Below, piece by piece: positions 60,818 through 64,000 of a stretch of DNA of 64,000 nucleotides. This DNA comes from Gammaproteobacteria bacterium (GTDB lineage: Bacteria > Pseudomonadota > Gammaproteobacteria > Burkholderiales > Rhodocyclaceae). The translations under genes were made by a program, and so were the position numbers. Numbering within the stretch: position 1 is the first letter of the stretch; each line of letters starts with the position of its first letter. The notes under the pieces were generated by a model. The model was not told where the DNA came from. It made no database searches and was given only the letters and a program-made list of their open reading frames with translations. Where the stretch lies: NCBI GenBank assembly GCA_018824085.1, contig JAHJHI010000022.1, positions 103,580 through 167,579 of the forward strand, written 5' to 3'.

Positions 60818-62335
60818 TCAGACTTTCGATGAATCCAGAACTCGGCTTCGGGCTGGCAATTCAAAACGGAAGACTGTTCCGCGTTCGTCGCTTTGATAAA
60901 GCACGAGCGTGCTGCCGTGCAGCTCCAGAATGCGTTGGACAATGCGCAGACCGCGACCCGAGTGGTAGTTGAATTCGCTGATCCGATGGTCTGCAAAATG
61001 CGTAGCCTGGATTTCCATCGGTATGCCGCAGCCGTTGTCAATGATCGATATTTCTACGCCAGCCAGGCTCTTATCGAGTGCCAGGGTGATCTGCGTAGCG
61101 CCGGCAGCGTGTTTAAGGGCGTTGTCGATCAGATTGTCGAGCGCACGTTCGATCAACATGGGATCGGCATGAACACGAAGTCCCCGATCATGCTCTGCGA
61201 CTTGGAGAGCAATCGTTTTGCCGAGGCTTTGTGCCTTCGCAAAGAACTTCAGTACGACGTCGGCTAACACTTCAGCAATGGGGAAAACATCGTGGCACAA
61301 AGAGCAGTCCGGGCTGTGCAGGGTCGCCAAATCGAAAATCGATTCAACCAGATGAGCCAAGGCCCGGGTCTGGCTCAAAGCCGCTGCCGTCATCTCATGC
61401 GCCTTGCCAGGCGAAAGGTCGGCATCATTCTGAACTAGCGGCTCCAGACAGCACTCGATTACCGTTATTGGCGTGCGTAGATCGTGCGAAAGATTGGCGA
61501 ACAGTTCTCGCCGCTTGCGGTCTTCCGCTTTCTGGGATCGCAGAAGATCTTCAATCCATTGCGCCATGGCTGCGAAATAGCTGTTTAGCTGATCAAGTTC
61601 CGAATGGGCATTAGCCGGTGGCGTGGGCTGGATGAAGGGATGCCGATCATCGTGTTCGCTTTCCAGCGAGGCGATGCTGCGCGACAGTCGCCGCACAGGT
61701 AGGAGGATCATGAACGACAGTAACATCGCCGAGGCGATTGCCGGTCCCGTCACTCCGGCAGCCAGGAACAAAGAATCCGAGAAGAGAAAATTCGTGTAGG
61801 CAGCGAGAAACCCCGTGGTTTCTGGGGCGCGCAGCAACATGAGCAGATAGGCAGTCGGTGCCGTTGGCTGGCCTATGCCCGCTACCGAAAAAATCCGTTG
61901 GCTGGATGGTTTTGCGGGATCTGCGATAGTAATCGGCAGCTCCGCACGGCTCGCCATGAGCTCGTGAATCGGCGCCAAGGCGATTGCTTTTTGCGATAGC
62001 GCCGTCAGTGGCATTGAGGCGCCGATTATGGAACCAGACCTGTCAAGCAGATAGAAGCTGGCCGACGGGTTGGTATCTGCCAATGTCGACAATAGCGACT
62101 GGGAATCCATGCTGCTGACAATGGCGCTCGCCAGGTCGGTATGGAATCGTGAAACGATCGACTTGGCCCAATCTTGTGCTTGGCGCTGTGTTGCCGCCTG
62201 ATGGAAACGTTGATGAGTGGTCTCCATCAGACCGGCGAAAAACAATGCGATGATGATGCCGAAAGCCAACTGCACCAATGCCAGGCGCCCAAATAACGAG
62301 CGTGGCAATAACGAATGCGGGAACCGACCTAGCAC
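60818..62335 (-). CDS. Membrane sensor histidine kinase
   Basis: 505 residues. Two membrane helices (LALVQLAFGIIIALFFAGLM; AAGVTGPAIASAMLLSFMIL) enclose a periplasmic sensor of about 150 residues. A HAMP region follows, then the dimerisation His in LFANLSHDLRTPITVIE (about residue 283), the N box LIERALDNLIDNALKHA, G1 SIIDNGCGIP and a shortened G2 SGRGLRIVQRILELHG. The start overlaps the regulator gene. The regulator is disrupted, so the kinase may lack its cognate partner. Confidence 0.9.
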   Translation of the reverse strand: MLGRFPHSLLPRSLFGRLALVQLAFGIIIALFFAGLMETTHQRFHQAATQRQAQDWAKSIVSRFHTDLASAIVSSMDSQSLLSTLADTNPSASFYLLDRSGSIIGASMPLTALSQKAIALAPIHELMASRAELPITIADPAKPSSQRIFSVAGIGQPTAPTAYLLMLLRAPETTGFLAAYTNFLFSDSLFLAAGVTGPAIASAMLLSFMILLPVRRLSRSIASLESEHDDRHPFIQPTPPANAHSELDQLNSYFAAMAQWIEDLLRSQKAEDRKRRELFANLSHDLRTPITVIECCLEPLVQNDADLSPGKAHEMTAAALSQTRALAHLVESIFDLATLHSPDCSLCHDVFPIAEVLADVVLKFFAKAQSLGKTIALQVAEHDRGLRVHADPMLIERALDNLIDNALKHAAGATQITLALDKSLAGVEISIIDNGCGIPMEIQATHFADHRISEFNYHSGRGLRIVQRILELHGSTLVLYQSDERGTVFRFELPARSRVLDSSKV

Positions 62336-62789
62336 GACCGCTCTGTATGTAGGCGGTAGCCAACTCCCCAGACGGTCAGGATGATTCTTGGATGGCCCGG
62401 GTCGGTTTCGATTTTGGCGCGCAGGCGGTTGATGTGGGAGGTCACCGTGTATTCGTAAATATTGCTGCCATGTCCCCAGACATGCGCGAGAAGCTGCCCG
62501 CGCGAATAGACCCGCCCGGGATGGTTGGCCAGCAGATACAGGAGATCGAATTCGGTTTCGGTCAACGAGAGTGCCTGGCCGTCACGTAGAACTTGCCGCG
62601 CATCCGGGATGATGTGCAGATTGTCCACTTCAATCTGCAGGGCGGCTGATGGCCTCTGGCGGAAGAACTCCGTCCGCCGAAAGATCGCTTTGGCGCGAGC
62701 CAGCAGTTCTAGAACATTGAACGGCTTGACCATGTAATCATCGGCACCAAATTCGAGACCGACGATCCGGTCCAAGTCGGATGCTCTAG
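62329..62789 (-). pseudogene. OmpR-family response regulator, 5' part removed by IS insertion
   Basis: What remains starts inside the receiver domain (RASDLDRIVGLEFGADDYMV, then KPF with the conserved Lys) and continues through the complete winged-helix DNA-binding domain (LSLTETEFDLLYLLANHPGR, VTSHINRLRAKIETDPGHPR, IILTVWGVGYRL). The phosphoacceptor Asp and the first roughly 80 residues lie beyond the IS, outside the window. An internal TTG could restart translation, but the product could not be phosphorylated. Confidence 0.9.
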
Positions 62790-64000
62790 GGAAACGCTGA
62801 TCAAAGCCACCCTTCCGGGATTTTTCGTCCGTGAGGCAGCAACTCCGAAATTCGCATCGTCATGACATCGAATTTCGGCTCTTTTTCAGCCCCGAATCAT
62901 CGACCCGAGGCCCTTTCGGAGCTCATCGCTCCGATTTCTCGCCCTCAGGACGCACCTGTCCTGTAGGGCGCGCACAGACTTCTCTGCGACAGCACCAGAT
63001 TCGCCATCGCGAACAGCACATGCAACTGCGCCGTGTTCTTCGCCAAACCCTTGTAGCGGCACTTGCGATGCCGGAACAGGTTCTTCACCACATGGAATGC
63101 GTGCTCGACCTTCGAGCGGATGCTCGCCTTGGCGTGCTCCGCCTTCTCGATGAGTTGGCGTCTCGGGTCCGTCTTGTCCAGCCTCTTGTAAGTCGAACGC
63201 CGGCGTGCGATCACGAATTCGGCCGGGCAGTCCTTCAGTTCGGGACGCTTGCCTGCACCCTGGTAACCAGCGTCGGCATGCACGTGCTTCTCCTCACCAT
63301 GCAGCAGCTTGTGCGTCTGGCTCACGTCGGACGCGTTCGCCGCCGTGGCGGCAAGCGAATGAACGATGCCGGTGTGCGCATCCGTACCGATATGCGCTTT
63401 CATGCCGAAATACCACTGCTTGCCCTTCTTCGTCTGGTGCATGTCGGGGTCGCGCTCGCCCTCCTTGTTCTTCGTCGAGGGGGGCGCAGCGATCAAGGTG
63501 GCGTCGACGATCGTGCCTTCGCGCAGGATCAGCCCTTGCTGACCGAGCTGTTCGCGGATCAGCGCGAAGATGCGCACCGGCATCTCGTGACGTTCGAGCA
63601 GGCGGCGAAATTTCAGCAGCGTGGTGGCATCGGGTGCCTGACGCTCGATCAGGTCGATGCCCACGAAGCGACGCACCGCGATGCTGTCGACGATGGCATC
63701 TTCAATTCCTTCGTCCGACAGGCCCAGGCAGTTCTGGCACAGATACATGCGCAGCATCGTTTCCAGCCCGACCGGCGGACGACCGCGCTCGCCGCGGTAG
63801 TAGTGCGGCTCGATCAATGCCACCAGCTGCGACCACGGCACCAGACGATCCAGGTCGGTCAGAAACTTCTCCCGCCGCGTCGGCTTGCGACGCGCCGAGT
63901 ACTCGAGATCGGCGAAGCTGGTTTGCTGTTTCATCTGGATGGTTGCGCCTATCGGGATGACCGGGGCATTCTACGGGGACGGGGTTAAATCAGTGTTTCC
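62790..64000 (-). mobile_element. Complete IS5-family insertion sequence, 1211 bp
   Basis: Terminal inverted repeats GGAAACGCTGAT (62790-62801) and ATCAGTGTTTCC (63989-64000) match at 11 of 12 positions. The left end directly follows CTAG (62786-62789), the classical IS5-family target, which should be repeated at 64001-64004. One transposase gene fills the element. Confidence 0.92.
62945..63934 (-). CDS. IS5-family DDE transposase
   Basis: 329 residues. N-terminal region FADLEYSARRKPTRREKFLT and RGERGRPPVGLETMLRMYLC. DDE residues sit in LREGTIVDATLIAAPPSTKN (first Asp), EKHVHADAGYQGAGKRPELK (second Asp) and IRSKVEHAFHVVKNLFRHRK (Glu with the YREK-like basic context). The frame is intact, so the element may be active. 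Confidence 0.95.
   Translation of the reverse strand: MKQQTSFADLEYSARRKPTRREKFLTDLDRLVPWSQLVALIEPHYYRGERGRPPVGLETMLRMYLCQNCLGLSDEGIEDAIVDSIAVRRFVGIDLIERQAPDATTLLKFRRLLERHEMPVRIFALIREQLGQQGLILREGTIVDATLIAAPPSTKNKEGERDPDMHQTKKGKQWYFGMKAHIGTDAHTGIVHSLAATAANASDVSQTHKLLHGEEKHVHADAGYQGAGKRPELKDCPAEFVIARRRSTYKRLDKTDPRRQLIEKAEHAKASIRSKVEHAFHVVKNLFRHRKCRYKGLAKNTAQLHVLFAMANLVLSQRSLCAPYRTGAS

Noticed and set aside
1..64000. Calling the island a conjugative element (ICE)
   Set aside because: No relaxase, coupling protein or type IV secretion gene is visible; these may lie beyond the right edge.

Overview
The window reads as a betaproteobacterial chromosome interrupted by a large mobile island. The chromosomal part (1 to about 13067) is G+C rich. 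It carries ethanolamine use (eutC start, a TorF-type outer-membrane protein, eutB, an ethanolamine permease, a divergent EutR-type AraC regulator), a SoxYZ-like carrier protein, a Crp/Fnr regulator, the flagellar export genes fliOPQR, and the classical surE-pcm-nlpD-rpoS block. The SoxYZ-like carrier belongs to a family associated with quinoprotein dehydrogenases, so a methylotroph-like Rhodocyclales or Nitrosomonadales relative (Methyloversatilis-like) is plausible. That placement is inference from gene content only.

At 13068-13113 lies the 3' half of a tRNA-Pro(GGG) gene whose 5' half is missing, followed by a P4-type tyrosine integrase. This marks one end of an integrative element that runs past the right edge of the window. 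No relaxase or type IV secretion gene is visible, so ICE versus IME cannot be decided here. Backbone genes are: a ParM-like actin with a small partner, a Cas4-like nuclease split over two frames, a second integrase-domain protein, a large ParB, a GGDEF protein, a 1672-residue methylase-helicase, a nuclease/DUF6794/SRAP cassette, several small conserved-looking proteins, RadC, and sbcD-sbcC with a recombination-directionality-factor-like protein.

Three cargo blocks interrupt the backbone. The first is a Gabija anti-phage system (gajA-gajB plus one unknown gene, 22427-26062). The second is a lone XPD-like helicase fused to a PD-(D/E)XK nuclease domain (34558-37032), of visibly lower G+C. The third is a tight three-gene operon (42716-46715) encoding a DUF6035/CoiA-like protein, a DUF2726 protein and a glyoxalase-8-type protein. 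The second and third are good candidates for undescribed defence systems.

Five backbone genes share a 5' leader with the same two-hairpin design. The second hairpin pairs the Shine-Dalgarno sequence with an upstream arm, and several base pairs covary between copies. Three of the five, plus one orphan copy, also carry the box GTCGCAGTCGTTACCTGCC far upstream. This looks like the published radC RNA motif or a relative, and suggests shared translational control of the element.

From 52.7 kb the island carries copper resistance: CzcE-like protein, CopK, a Met-rich periplasmic protein, an HD-GYP protein, a Cu P-type ATPase, a YHS protein, a DUF2933 protein and an ICMT-like methyltransferase, with repeated TGACAA-type boxes in their promoters. 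It ends with a porin and a histidine kinase/response regulator pair. The regulator's receiver domain is cut by a complete IS5-family element (62790-64000) whose right end coincides with the window edge.
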